Shown here: piece after piece, positions 49,801-58,165 of the stretch
Position numbering within the stretch: position 1 is the first letter of the stretch
Layout: every line of letters starts with the position of its first letter
From: Archangium lansingense
Lineage (GTDB): Bacteria > Myxococcota > Myxococcia > Myxococcales > Myxococcaceae
DNA: 64,000 nt
Assembly: GCF_026626635.1 (NCBI RefSeq)
Contig: NZ_JAPNKA010000001.1
Location: forward strand, 12,136,501-12,200,500
Reading direction: 5' to 3'
Program-made: the position numbers and the translations under genes
Notes under the pieces: model-generated
Told to the model about the DNA's origin: nothing
Databases searched by the model: none
What the model saw: only the letters and a program-made list of their open reading frames with translations

Positions 49801-52689
49801 ATGCGCTTGTCTGCCTCATTGCTTCGGTTGCTCCCGTTGACCCTCGCCCTGGGCCTGGCTTGTGAGGGGAGCCCTCCATCTCCCGAAGAGACACCAGAGG
49901 ACGTGCAGGCGGCCGGTGAGAGCCAGACCGTGGTGAAAGCGGAGACTCGGAACTCCACCTCGCACGGCGAGCCAGCCCGGGTGGAGGACATCGTCCCCGG
50001 CCAGCTCAGCTCTGGACCGCACGGGCTGAGGGACGTGGGGGGAACGCTCTTCTTTGGTGCCACGGACGTCGAGCATGGCACCGAGCTGTGGAAGAGCGAC
50101 GGCACCCCCGGCGGGACGCGCGTGGTGGAGGACATCCGTCCCGGGCCGGTCGGTTCGGATCCTCTGGACCTCACCGTGGCGGGGCGGCGCGTCTACTTCA
50201 CCGCCGATGATGGCACCCATGGCACGGAGCTATGGACGAGCGATGGGAGCCGAGCGGGCACCCGGCTCGTGAAGGACATCAACACCGGTCCCGAGGGCTC
50301 GTTCCCCTTCGCGATGACGGCGCTGGATGACGTCCTCTACTTCATCGCGTCCTCCCCGGACGTGGGCCAGGTGCTGTGGCGAACGGAGGGCACACCTGGC
50401 AGCACCCGTCCCGTCCCCACCGGCCTGCCGTCCGCACCGGGGAACCTGACGGCGATGAACGGCCGGCTCTTCTTCTTCGTGGATGATGCGCTCTACCGCA
50501 GCAACGGCAAGGCGGGAGGGACGGTGCTGCTGCATGACTTCTCGGGCGCGCCCTTCGAGGTGTTCGAGACGAACCCGGTCGAAGCGGACGGAGTGCTCTA
50601 CTTCATCGTGGGCGAGGAGACCGATGACCTCTCCGTCGCGCCGGCGCGGCCCATCACGGTCTGGAAGAGCGACGGCACGCCCGAGGGAACGGTGCCCGTC
50701 GCGGAGGTGTTCGCCGAGCTGCGCTTCGGCCTTCCCCAGACACTCGTTACCGCGGGCCGCCGCCTCTTCTTCCTCGCTGACGACGGCGTGCATGGCACCG
50801 AGCTGTGGACGAGCGACGGCACGCGAGGGGGAACACGAATGGTCAAGGACATCCTCCCGGGACCGGGCAGCGCCCACCCCCGTGAGTCGGCGCAGCTCGA
50901 CGGCGTCCTGTACTTCTCCGCGTACACGCCGGAGGCGGGAGACGAGCTGTGGCGCAGCGATGGCACCGAGCGCGGCACCTTCCGCGTCAAGGACGTGAGG
51001 CCCGGACCGGATAGCTCCAGTCTCCAGCAATTGACGGCGCAGGCCGGCCGGCTCTTCTTCACGGCCCGCGATTGGAGCCGGGGGCACGAGCCCTGGACGA
51101 GCGACGGCACGTCAGCGGGAACGAAGCGGCTCGAGGACCTGGTGCCCGGTGCCTTCTCCAGCGCGCCCCACGAGTTCACGCGCGCTGGCTCGCGGGTGTT
51201 CTTCGTGGCCACGGAGCCAAACCGCGGCACGGAGCTGTGGGCGATGAAGCTCGGCAGTCGCGGGCGGATGCTCGAGGCGGCCAGGGTGGCCTCCTTCGCA
51301 GAGCCCGATGAAGAGGGTGCTGGCGTGAACACCGGGCTCGCATCCCAGGCGACGGAGTTCAATGGAGGCGCGGGCGGCTCCGGGCCGGCGCAGCTGGTGC
51401 AGGACATCATCCCCGGGCCGGGGGACCCGTTCATCTCCTGGAATCTCGCCTTGGGCCAGAAGCTCTTCTTCACCGCGAACGACCCGAGCTACGGCGCGGA
51501 GCTGTGGAGGACGGACGGCACCGCCGAGGGCACCCGGCTCGTCGAGGACATCATTCCCGGACCCGAGGGCTCGACACCAGAACTGGTGTGTGCGCTCGAC
51601 GGCGCGGTGCTCTTCTTCGTGGACGACGGCGTCCACGGCGCGGAGCTGTGGCGGAGTGACGGAACGCCGGGAGGCACGCGGCTGGTGAAGGACATCAACC
51701 CAGGCGCTGGAGGCAGCGTCGGCTTCCCCCAAGCGTTCGTGCTGGGTGACGCGGCGTACTTCGCGGCGGACGATGGCGTCCACGGCACGGAGCTGTGGCG
51801 GACGGACGGGACGACCCGGGGCACGCGGCTGGTGAAGGACATCAACCCCGGCGCTGATGGCTCGTTTCCTTTCATCTTCACCGAGCGGGGCGGGCAGCTC
51901 CTCTTCGTCGCGGGCGACGAGGAGCATGGTCGCGAGCTCTGGCTCACGGATGGCACCCAGCGGGGCACGCGGCTCGCGGTGGACATCACCCCCGGGCCGG
52001 AAAGCTTCGGCATCAACGAGCTGGTCGCCACTCCGGAGCTCATCATCTTCAGCGCCAACTCGTTCCTGGGCAATGAGCTGTGGCGAAGCGACCTGACGCC
52101 GGAAGGCACCTTCATGCTCCGGGACATCCTCCCCGGCCCGGAGAGCGGCTTTCCCACGCAGCTCACGGTGCTGGGGCGCACGGTCCTCTTCGTCGCGCAG
52201 GACAACGAGCACGGCCGTGAGCTGTGGCGGACGGATGGCACCTCCGAGGGCACCGTGCTGCTGCGGGACATCAAGCCGGGACCGGGCTTCTCGTTCCCGA
52301 CTCCGCTGGCGGTGTTTCAGGGCAAGCTCTTCTTCGGGGCCGACGACGGTGCGTTGGGCACCGAGCTCTGGGTGAGCGACGGCACGCAGGAGGGGACCGT
52401 CCTCTTCAAGGACATCGCACCTGGAGCGGCCAGTGGGAATCCCTTGGAGATCTTCGTGGTAGCCGGGCGGATGCTGCTCTCCGCGAATGACGGCACCACC
52501 GGGATCGAGCTGTGGATGAGCGACGGCACGCCGGGAGGGACGCGCCTGTTCCAGGAGTTGTCGCCGGGGCTGATGGACAGTTTTCCGAACGTATTCAGGG
52601 CCACCCGAAGGCACGTCTTCTTTGTCACCGCCACCTCAGCCACGGGCCGCGAGCTGTGGAGGCTGCCTCTCAACGAGCTCGGCAGATGA
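49801..52689 (+). CDS. ELWxxDGTxxGT repeat lipoprotein
   Basis: A 962-residue protein. The lipobox LALGLAC gives a lipidated Cys. The rest carries about 16 repeats of ELWxxDGTxxGT, each followed by a VKDIxPGPxG strand and a LFFxAxDxxHG strand, in two sets of eight separated by a linker (LASQATEFNGGAGGSG). The repeat family forms beta-propeller blades and is frequent in myxobacteria. The role is probably binding at the cell surface. The ATG at 49801 was chosen for its normal signal peptide over upstream codons from 49711. Confidence 0.85.
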   Translation: MRLSASLLRLLPLTLALGLACEGSPPSPEETPEDVQAAGESQTVVKAETRNSTSHGEPARVEDIVPGQLSSGPHGLRDVGGTLFFGATDVEHGTELWKSDGTPGGTRVVEDIRPGPVGSDPLDLTVAGRRVYFTADDGTHGTELWTSDGSRAGTRLVKDINTGPEGSFPFAMTALDDVLYFIASSPDVGQVLWRTEGTPGSTRPVPTGLPSAPGNLTAMNGRLFFFVDDALYRSNGKAGGTVLLHDFSGAPFEVFETNPVEADGVLYFIVGEETDDLSVAPARPITVWKSDGTPEGTVPVAEVFAELRFGLPQTLVTAGRRLFFLADDGVHGTELWTSDGTRGGTRMVKDILPGPGSAHPRESAQLDGVLYFSAYTPEAGDELWRSDGTERGTFRVKDVRPGPDSSSLQQLTAQAGRLFFTARDWSRGHEPWTSDGTSAGTKRLEDLVPGAFSSAPHEFTRAGSRVFFVATEPNRGTELWAMKLGSRGRMLEAARVASFAEPDEEGAGVNTGLASQATEFNGGAGGSGPAQLVQDIIPGPGDPFISWNLALGQKLFFTANDPSYGAELWRTDGTAEGTRLVEDIIPGPEGSTPELVCALDGAVLFFVDDGVHGAELWRSDGTPGGTRLVKDINPGAGGSVGFPQAFVLGDAAYFAADDGVHGTELWRTDGTTRGTRLVKDINPGADGSFPFIFTERGGQLLFVAGDEEHGRELWLTDGTQRGTRLAVDITPGPESFGINELVATPELIIFSANSFLGNELWRSDLTPEGTFMLRDILPGPESGFPTQLTVLGRTVLFVAQDNEHGRELWRTDGTSEGTVLLRDIKPGPGFSFPTPLAVFQGKLFFGADDGALGTELWVSDGTQEGTVLFKDIAPGAASGNPLEIFVVAGRMLLSANDGTTGIELWMSDGTPGGTRLFQELSPGLMDSFPNVFRATRRHVFFVTATSATGRELWRLPLNELGR

Positions 52690-52712
52690 GTCGCTCGCCC
52701 TGCCCGGGCCCC

Positions 52713-54326
52713 TCACCCGAGGCCGAACGCCTTCATCCGAGCCTTGAGCGTATTCACCGCGATGCCCAGCTCCTGGGCAGCCCGGGTCTTATTACCCTGG
52801 TGCTTCTCCAGTGCACCCTGGAGCTCCTCCCGAGTCAGGTCCGCGGGCCGCTTGCGCACGGACGCAGGCAGCGCCGGGATGGTCATCGTCGCCCTGGCCA
52901 CGGAGGAGGGCTCCACCCCCTCGAAGCCCACCTGCCGTTGGAGCAGATAGCTCTTCACCGCCTCCAGCGTGATGACAGCCCGCCGGTGCTCGATGCCTTC
53001 CAGTGACTGGTGCGCCACCTCGCGGGCCACCACCGTCCTCACCGTCGACTCCAGCTCGCGAATCTGCCCTGGCCAGCTCGCCTTCTGCAGAAAGGCGATG
53101 GCATCACTGGTGAGCTCGGCGTCGTACTGCTGCTCCACCTTGAGCCGGTGCAGGAAGGCCTCCACCAGGTTCGGAATGTCCTCGCGCCGCTCCTCGAGCG
53201 TGGGGAGGATGATGACGTCTCCCGTCGCCAACCGCTGCGTGAGGTCCGGCCGCAGACCGGTCTTCTGGAGCGGCACCTTGGAGGCGGAGATGAGCCGGAA
53301 TCGAGGGGGTGGCTCGCGGTAGTCCGCGGGAGCCCCCAGTGGGGCCAGGCTGCCCGTGCCCTCCAGCACGTCGATGAGGAAGTCCTGCGCGAGGCGCGGC
53401 AGGAACTCCACCTCGTCCAGGAAGAGCGTGCCTCGGTTGGCGCTGTAGAGCTTGCCCACCCGGGAGATGGCATCCGTGAACGCGCCCTTCACGTGTCCGA
53501 GCAACTCGCTGGTGAGCGCGTTCGTGTCCTGCGGCAACCGGCCACAGTTGAGGATGACGAAGTTCCCCTCGAGCTGGCTCCGACTGTGGATCTCCCGCGC
53601 GATGAAAGTCTTCCCCGTGCCCGACTTGCCCAGCAGGAACACCGGCAGGTGGTGACGGGCACAGACATTGATGGCGCGCTCGAGCCGGAGCGTCTCGGGA
53701 GATCCCGCCTGTTGCGAGCGAGGGCCCGCCACCAATCCGTGCGGCACCTCCTCCAGCAGGGTGATGCGGCTGCGGCTGTTCCCCAGCAGGATGACGTCAC
53801 CTGCCTCCAGCACATGGTCCCTCGAGGCCCTGATGCCCTGAAAGTGCCTGCGCTCGTCTCCCTCTACCTGGACCTCGCTCCGACCCAGGAAGCTGTGGTT
53901 GCGCGAGTTGAGGTCGCGGTACACCCAACGGTGATCCTCGCGGAACGACAGCCGCCCGTGCTGCCTCGACACCGCGTCGTGCGGAAACACGACCGTGGAC
54001 TCGGGCGCCCTCCCGAAGACATACGAGCGGTCCGGGTACAGGGGGACGATCAGCTCCTCAACCCCCTCCCGCTGGACGCGCAGCGCCCTGGGCTCGCGGT
54101 AGGGCGCATCCTCCACGTCCTGCTCCGGTGTCAGCTCCCCGAGCACGCTCAACTGACCACCGCTGGTGGAGGACAGGTCCGACGTCCAGTTGACGCGAGG
54201 GTCGCGGGAGGGCTCCGTGAGCGCACGGATGGAGATGCGGGTCTTCTCGAGCGAGGGGCCACTCAGCGTCTCCCCTTCCCGCGCCTCCTCGCCCTGCTCA
54301 TCCCCTGGCCACTTCCGGGTCGTCAT
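52713..54326 (-). CDS. FHA-domain sigma-54 activator-like protein, GAFTGA changed to GAFTDA
   Basis: A 537-residue regulator. An FHA domain lies at about residues 90-165 (SYVFGRAPESTVVF, AVSRQHGRLSFRE), then an AAA+ domain with Walker A LLGKSGTGKT and Walker B GTLFLDEV, and a C-terminal Fis-type helix-turn-helix (NKTRAAQELGIAVNTLKARM). Such proteins activate sigma-54 promoters after kinase signalling through the FHA domain. The sigma-54 contact loop is GAFTDA and one residue shorter than in the paralogue at 54963, so activation is doubtful. Much of the AAA+ domain is identical to that paralogue, indicating recent duplication or gene conversion. The ATG at 54326 follows the paralogue. Confidence 0.88.
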   Translation of the reverse strand: MTTRKWPGDEQGEEAREGETLSGPSLEKTRISIRALTEPSRDPRVNWTSDLSSTSGGQLSVLGELTPEQDVEDAPYREPRALRVQREGVEELIVPLYPDRSYVFGRAPESTVVFPHDAVSRQHGRLSFREDHRWVYRDLNSRNHSFLGRSEVQVEGDERRHFQGIRASRDHVLEAGDVILLGNSRSRITLLEEVPHGLVAGPRSQQAGSPETLRLERAINVCARHHLPVFLLGKSGTGKTFIAREIHSRSQLEGNFVILNCGRLPQDTNALTSELLGHVKGAFTDAISRVGKLYSANRGTLFLDEVEFLPRLAQDFLIDVLEGTGSLAPLGAPADYREPPPRFRLISASKVPLQKTGLRPDLTQRLATGDVIILPTLEERREDIPNLVEAFLHRLKVEQQYDAELTSDAIAFLQKASWPGQIRELESTVRTVVAREVAHQSLEGIEHRRAVITLEAVKSYLLQRQVGFEGVEPSSVARATMTIPALPASVRKRPADLTREELQGALEKHQGNKTRAAQELGIAVNTLKARMKAFGLG

Positions 54327-54462
54327 GCGTGCCCCCTCCGGACTGATTGCCGTCAACATTGATAGCAGCTTTGATGAGTCACCGCCGACAGGCCCCCGGG
54401 GAACAGGCAACGTCCGGACACAAGCCATTGAAATAACTGGGGAATCACACCTCGATGGCTCC

Positions 54463-54478
54463 CGGCACGCGCCGTGCT
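54463..54478 (+). promoter_or_regulatory. Sigma-54 promoter match upstream of the short FHA gene
   Basis: CGGCACG-CGCC-GTGCT. GG at 54464-54465 and GC at 54476-54477 are exactly 12 bases apart, as in -24/-12 promoters (TGGCACG-N4-TTGCW). Two positions differ from consensus. It lies about 64 bases before the GTG start and aligns with the match at 56682. Confidence 0.55.
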
Positions 54479-54541
54479 CTGGGTGGTGCCCATCAACCGA
54501 TTGGACCGGTTGATGACCACGCCTCGCCATCAGGAGCACAC

Positions 54542-54997
54542 GTGTTCGTCATCACTGTCAGGCGTATCGGAAAGAACGACAAGCAGACGGGGACGCTGGC
54601 GCCGCGCGAAATCAGCATCGGCCGCGCCGCGGGGAATGACCTGGTGCTCGATAACGAGCTCGTCTCGCGCCACCACTGCCGGCTGGTGTCCGTCGAGGGT
54701 GGGGCCCTGGTGATGGACGAGGGTTCGAGCAACGGCACCTGGATCAACGGCGAGCCGCTGACTCATCCCTCGTTCCTCACCTTCCACGATGAGCTGGTCA
54801 TCGGCCCCTACGTGTTGAAGGTCCAGTCGCTCGTCGGACGCTGCACCTCCGGGCGGACCCACCTCCAGGCAGGACTGCTCGAACTGGTCCGGTGGGAGCG
54901 CCAGGAACCCGCCCTGAGCCGGGCCCACCTCGAGCGGTTGCCGGTGCGGCTTCCCCGCTTCATCAGTCGATGCCGAGCACCTTCATCCGCGCCTTGA
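54542..54997 (+). CDS. FHA-domain protein, shortened paralogue
   Basis: A 151-residue protein from a GTG with AGGAG six bases upstream. The FHA domain fills residues 10-100: TLAPREISIGRAAGNDLVL, LVSRHHCRL and SSNGTWINGEPL, all phosphothreonine-binding positions present. It is homologous to the first 105 residues of the 465-residue protein at 56753 but its last 45 residues are unrelated, so the distal part was lost or replaced. Its 3' end overlaps the convergent activator gene by 35 bases. Likely controlled by the adjacent sigma-54 match. Confidence 0.75.
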   Translation: MFVITVRRIGKNDKQTGTLAPREISIGRAAGNDLVLDNELVSRHHCRLVSVEGGALVMDEGSSNGTWINGEPLTHPSFLTFHDELVIGPYVLKVQSLVGRCTSGRTHLQAGLLELVRWERQEPALSRAHLERLPVRLPRFISRCRAPSSAP

Positions 54998-56543
54998 GCG
55001 TGTTGAGCGCGACCCGGAGCTCCACGGAGGCCCGGGTCTTGTTGCCCTCATGCTTCTCCAGGGCGCGCCGGATGTCCTCTTCCGTCAGGTCACTGGGGCG
55101 CTTGCGCACGGGCACGAGCGTCTCCCTCGAGGGTCGGTGCTCCTGCGTCACCGGCTCGGAGGCCGGGCCTCCAAAACCCAGCTCCCGTTGCTCCAGGTAG
55201 GTCCGCACCGCCTCCAGCGTGACGACGGTCCGCCGGCGCACGAGCCCCTCCAGCTCCTGCTGCGCCGCCTCGCGGGCCACCACCGTCCTCACCGTCGACT
55301 CCAACTCACGAATCTGCCCCGGCCAGCTCGCCTTCTGCAGGAAGGCGATGGCATCACTGGTGAGCTCGGCGTCGTACTGCTGCTCCACCTTGAGCCGGTG
55401 CAGGAAGGCCTCCACCAGATTCGGGATGTCCTCGCGCCGCTCCTCGAGCGTGGGGAGGATGATGAAGTCTCCCGTCGCCAGCCGCTGTGTGAGGTCCTGC
55501 CGGAGACCGGTCTGCCGCAACGGCACTTTCGAGGCGGAGACGAGCCGGAAGTGGGGCGGTGGCTCGCGGTAGTCCGGGGCCGCCCCGAAAGGAGCCAGGC
55601 TACCCGTGCCCTCCAGCACGTCGATGAGAAAGTCCTGCGCGAGGCTCGACAGGTGCTCCACCTCGTCCAGGAAGAGCGTGCCCCCGTTGGCGCTGTAGAG
55701 CTTGCCCACCCGCGCGATGGCCGCCCCGGTAAACGCGCCCTTCACGTGCCCGAGCAGCTCGCTGGTGAGCGCATTCATGTCCTGCGGGAGCCGGCCGCAG
55801 TTGAGGATGACGAAGTTACCCTCCACCCCGCTGCGGCTGTGGATCTCCCGCGCGATGAAGGTCTTTCCCGTGCCCGACTTGCCCAACAGGAACACCGGCA
55901 GGTGATGGCGAGCACAGCGCTCGATGGAGCGATCCAACTGCACCGTGACAGAAGAGGGCTCCTTCCCCGCACGAGGGTCCGCACCGACGCCTTGCGGCAC
56001 CTCCGCCAGCAAGGTGATGCGGCTCTTGCCGTTGCCCAGCAGGACCACGTCCCCAGCCTCGAGGACCTGATCGCGCGAGGGGCCCACCCGCTGGAAGTGC
56101 AGGCGAGCGTCCACCACCCCCTGCTCCTCCTCGCGCCCGATGAAGCTCCCGTTCTTCGAGTTGAGCTCCCGGTACACCCAGCGCAGATCCTCGCGGAATG
56201 ACAGCCGCCCGTGCTGCCGCGACACCGCATCGTGCGGGAACACCACCGTGGACTCGGGCGCCCTCCCGAAGACATACGAGCGGTCCGGGTACAGCGGCAC
56301 CAGCAAGTCCTCGACGCCCTCCCGCTGTACCAACAGGGCCTTGGGCTCGCTGTACGGCGCTTCCCAGCCCAGGGCCCCCTCCGGGCCGGCCTCCGCCTCT
56401 CGGGGCTCCCGAATCACCCGCTCGTTGCGCGTGTCGAGGTCCAGCTCCGGATCGTCCACACGGGTCGAGGGGACGGCCTCGTGCGTCCAGCTACGTGAGA
56501 GCCGCCTCGGAGGAGAGGGCGGCCCATCGTCACCGGTCGTCAT
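54963..56543 (-). CDS. FHA-domain sigma-54 activator
   Basis: A 526-residue regulator with the full set: FHA domain (SYVFGRAPESTVVF, AVSRQHGRLSFRE, NSKNGSFIG), AAA+ domain with Walker A LLGKSGTGKT, intact GAFTGA loop, Walker B GTLFLDEV, and a C-terminal helix-turn-helix (NKTRASVELRVALNTLKARM). It should turn on sigma-54 promoters when a phosphorylated partner is bound. The adjacent FHA genes have sigma-54 promoter matches and are natural targets. It is the intact paralogue of the 52713 gene; the ATG at 56543 was chosen by comparison. Confidence 0.92.
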   Translation of the reverse strand: MTTGDDGPPSPPRRLSRSWTHEAVPSTRVDDPELDLDTRNERVIREPREAEAGPEGALGWEAPYSEPKALLVQREGVEDLLVPLYPDRSYVFGRAPESTVVFPHDAVSRQHGRLSFREDLRWVYRELNSKNGSFIGREEEQGVVDARLHFQRVGPSRDQVLEAGDVVLLGNGKSRITLLAEVPQGVGADPRAGKEPSSVTVQLDRSIERCARHHLPVFLLGKSGTGKTFIAREIHSRSGVEGNFVILNCGRLPQDMNALTSELLGHVKGAFTGAAIARVGKLYSANGGTLFLDEVEHLSSLAQDFLIDVLEGTGSLAPFGAAPDYREPPPHFRLVSASKVPLRQTGLRQDLTQRLATGDFIILPTLEERREDIPNLVEAFLHRLKVEQQYDAELTSDAIAFLQKASWPGQIRELESTVRTVVAREAAQQELEGLVRRRTVVTLEAVRTYLEQRELGFGGPASEPVTQEHRPSRETLVPVRKRPSDLTEEDIRRALEKHEGNKTRASVELRVALNTLKARMKVLGID

Positions 56544-56681
56544 GCGCGCTCCCGAGTGCGACTTCACTGTCACGATTGATAGCAGTTTTGACAGGCATCC
56601 GCCCCCGGACCCGGGTATAGGGGGCGCACACCGGGCCCTGAAATGCCCGGATGTACGGGGCACCCTGTAAAAGTCCACGGT

Positions 56682-56697
56682 TGGCACGCATCGTGCT
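56682..56697 (+). promoter_or_regulatory. Sigma-54 promoter match upstream of the FHA-FGE gene
   Basis: TGGCACG-CATC-GTGCT, differing from the TGGCACG-N4-TTGCW consensus at one base. GG (56683-56684) and GC (56695-56696) are 12 bases apart. It lies 55 bases before the GTG start. The paralogous module has the same element at 54463. Confidence 0.7.
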
Positions 56698-56752
56698 TGG
56701 TATTTTGGGAGCTGCCGGGCGGTGGACCGGCCCCCCAGACAGAGGAGCACGC

Positions 56753-58147
56753 GTGTTCAACATCACTGTCGGGCTCATTGGAGAGAGCAACATGAAGACG
56801 GGCACGCTGTCATCGCGGGAGATTGCCATCGGGAGGGACCCGACGAACGATCTCGTGCTCGACAGTGGGAGCGTCTCACGCACCCACTGCAGACTGGTCG
56901 CCATCGAGGGAGCCGCCATCGTGCTGGACGAAGGCTCGAAGAATGGAACCTGGCTCAACGGGAGACCGGTCGCCCATCCGTCCGTACTGAAATTCGAGGA
57001 CGAGCTGGTCATCGGCCCCTACGTCCTGAGGGTGCAGTCGCTCGTCGGCCGGGGCCTCTCTGGGGTGCAGGAGGTGGGGGGTCAGCTATACCCGGGGCTC
57101 CTGCCCGAGTCTGGTGAGCGCCAGGAGAACACGGTGGTGTCCCGGGGCCTGTCCACGCTCGAGGAGCGGCGGCAGGCGCTGCGCTGGTTGATGCTCGAGC
57201 AGGGCAATGATCCCCGCTTCGACGAGGTGCTGCGCCTGGCCCTCAAGGACTCTGACCTGGAGGTGCGGATGACAGCGGTGCTGGCCGCCGCCCGGCTGCG
57301 GGCGCGAGAGGTGCTGCCCGCCCTCCAGTCCTCCGACCTGCCCACCTTGCTTCAGGAGGTGGATGAGCCACGCGAGCGCCGCTTCCTCGAGCAGCTCTGG
57401 CAGGGGGTCATTCGATACCTCCAGGAGCGCCGGCACCCAGGGGATAGCGTGCCCGGGAGGGATCCGCTCCGGCCGCTGTGGCGCCTGCTCGCCGGCGATC
57501 TGGAGGTGACGGACCCCGCGTCGATGCTGCTGCACGCGCTCACCACGCCCCTGGCCATGGGCAAGACGCCCCGGCAGTTGCCGCCCGGGGTGATCCAAAA
57601 AGATGGCCGCTTCTACCTGGAGCGCTCGGGGCTGCCACTGCGGTGGATTGCCCCCGTGGAGCACCTGCTGGGCGCCAACCCCGTGCGCCAGGTGACGTCC
57701 CCGGGCTTCTTCGTGGCCCAGGTCCCCGTGGATCGTCCTCTCGCGAAATGGGTGGGTAACCCGCTACCCACCCGTGTCGTGCTTGACCACGAACAGGTGT
57801 GGCTGGGCTCCTTCAAGGAAGCCGAGCGGCTGTGCGAGGAACTCTCACGGATTGAGAACACGCACATCCGCCTCCCCAGTGCGGATGAGTGGGAGATGGC
57901 GGCCCGTGGGACGGATGGAAGGCGTTACCCATGGGGGAACCTGCCGCAGGAAGACTGGGAAGAATGTGCCTCACCGTGGGGAGTGGAGTACCTCGTGGGG
58001 GACGTGCCGGAGTGGACGTTGGAGCCGGAGACGGGCACGCAGCTGCTGCGCGGCGGCGTGGAGGCACGGACGTGGGTGCGCCACCCCGTCTACCCGGGCG
58101 AGGAGGAGTTCGCCGCGGCGCTGCGCCCCATCATCCCCGGCGTCTGA
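56753..58147 (+). CDS. FHA protein with C-terminal FGE-sulfatase (SUMF1-like) domain
   Basis: A 464-residue protein from a GTG with AGGAG six bases upstream. The FHA domain is at residues 10-100 (REIAIGRDPTNDLVLDS, VSRTHCRL, SKNGTWLNG). A helical HEAT-like middle follows (RQALRWLMLEQGNDPRFDE, LEVRMTAVLAAARLRAREV). The C-terminal domain matches the formylglycine-generating-enzyme fold (IRLPSADEWEMAARGTDGRR, YPWGN, LLRGGVEARTW), which in bacteria often binds rather than oxidises. Its promoter match, FHA domain and position suggest that it responds to the same phospho-signal as the divergent activator. Confidence 0.85.
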   Translation: MFNITVGLIGESNMKTGTLSSREIAIGRDPTNDLVLDSGSVSRTHCRLVAIEGAAIVLDEGSKNGTWLNGRPVAHPSVLKFEDELVIGPYVLRVQSLVGRGLSGVQEVGGQLYPGLLPESGERQENTVVSRGLSTLEERRQALRWLMLEQGNDPRFDEVLRLALKDSDLEVRMTAVLAAARLRAREVLPALQSSDLPTLLQEVDEPRERRFLEQLWQGVIRYLQERRHPGDSVPGRDPLRPLWRLLAGDLEVTDPASMLLHALTTPLAMGKTPRQLPPGVIQKDGRFYLERSGLPLRWIAPVEHLLGANPVRQVTSPGFFVAQVPVDRPLAKWVGNPLPTRVVLDHEQVWLGSFKEAERLCEELSRIENTHIRLPSADEWEMAARGTDGRRYPWGNLPQEDWEECASPWGVEYLVGDVPEWTLEPETGTQLLRGGVEARTWVRHPVYPGEEEFAAALRPIIPGV

Positions 58148-58165
58148 GGGCCTCGGGCGCGAGGG

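Noticed and set aside
53010..54362. A 450-codon plus-strand frame
   Set aside because: Antisense to the first FHA activator gene, and the mirrored frame recurs in the paralogue because the DNA is duplicated.
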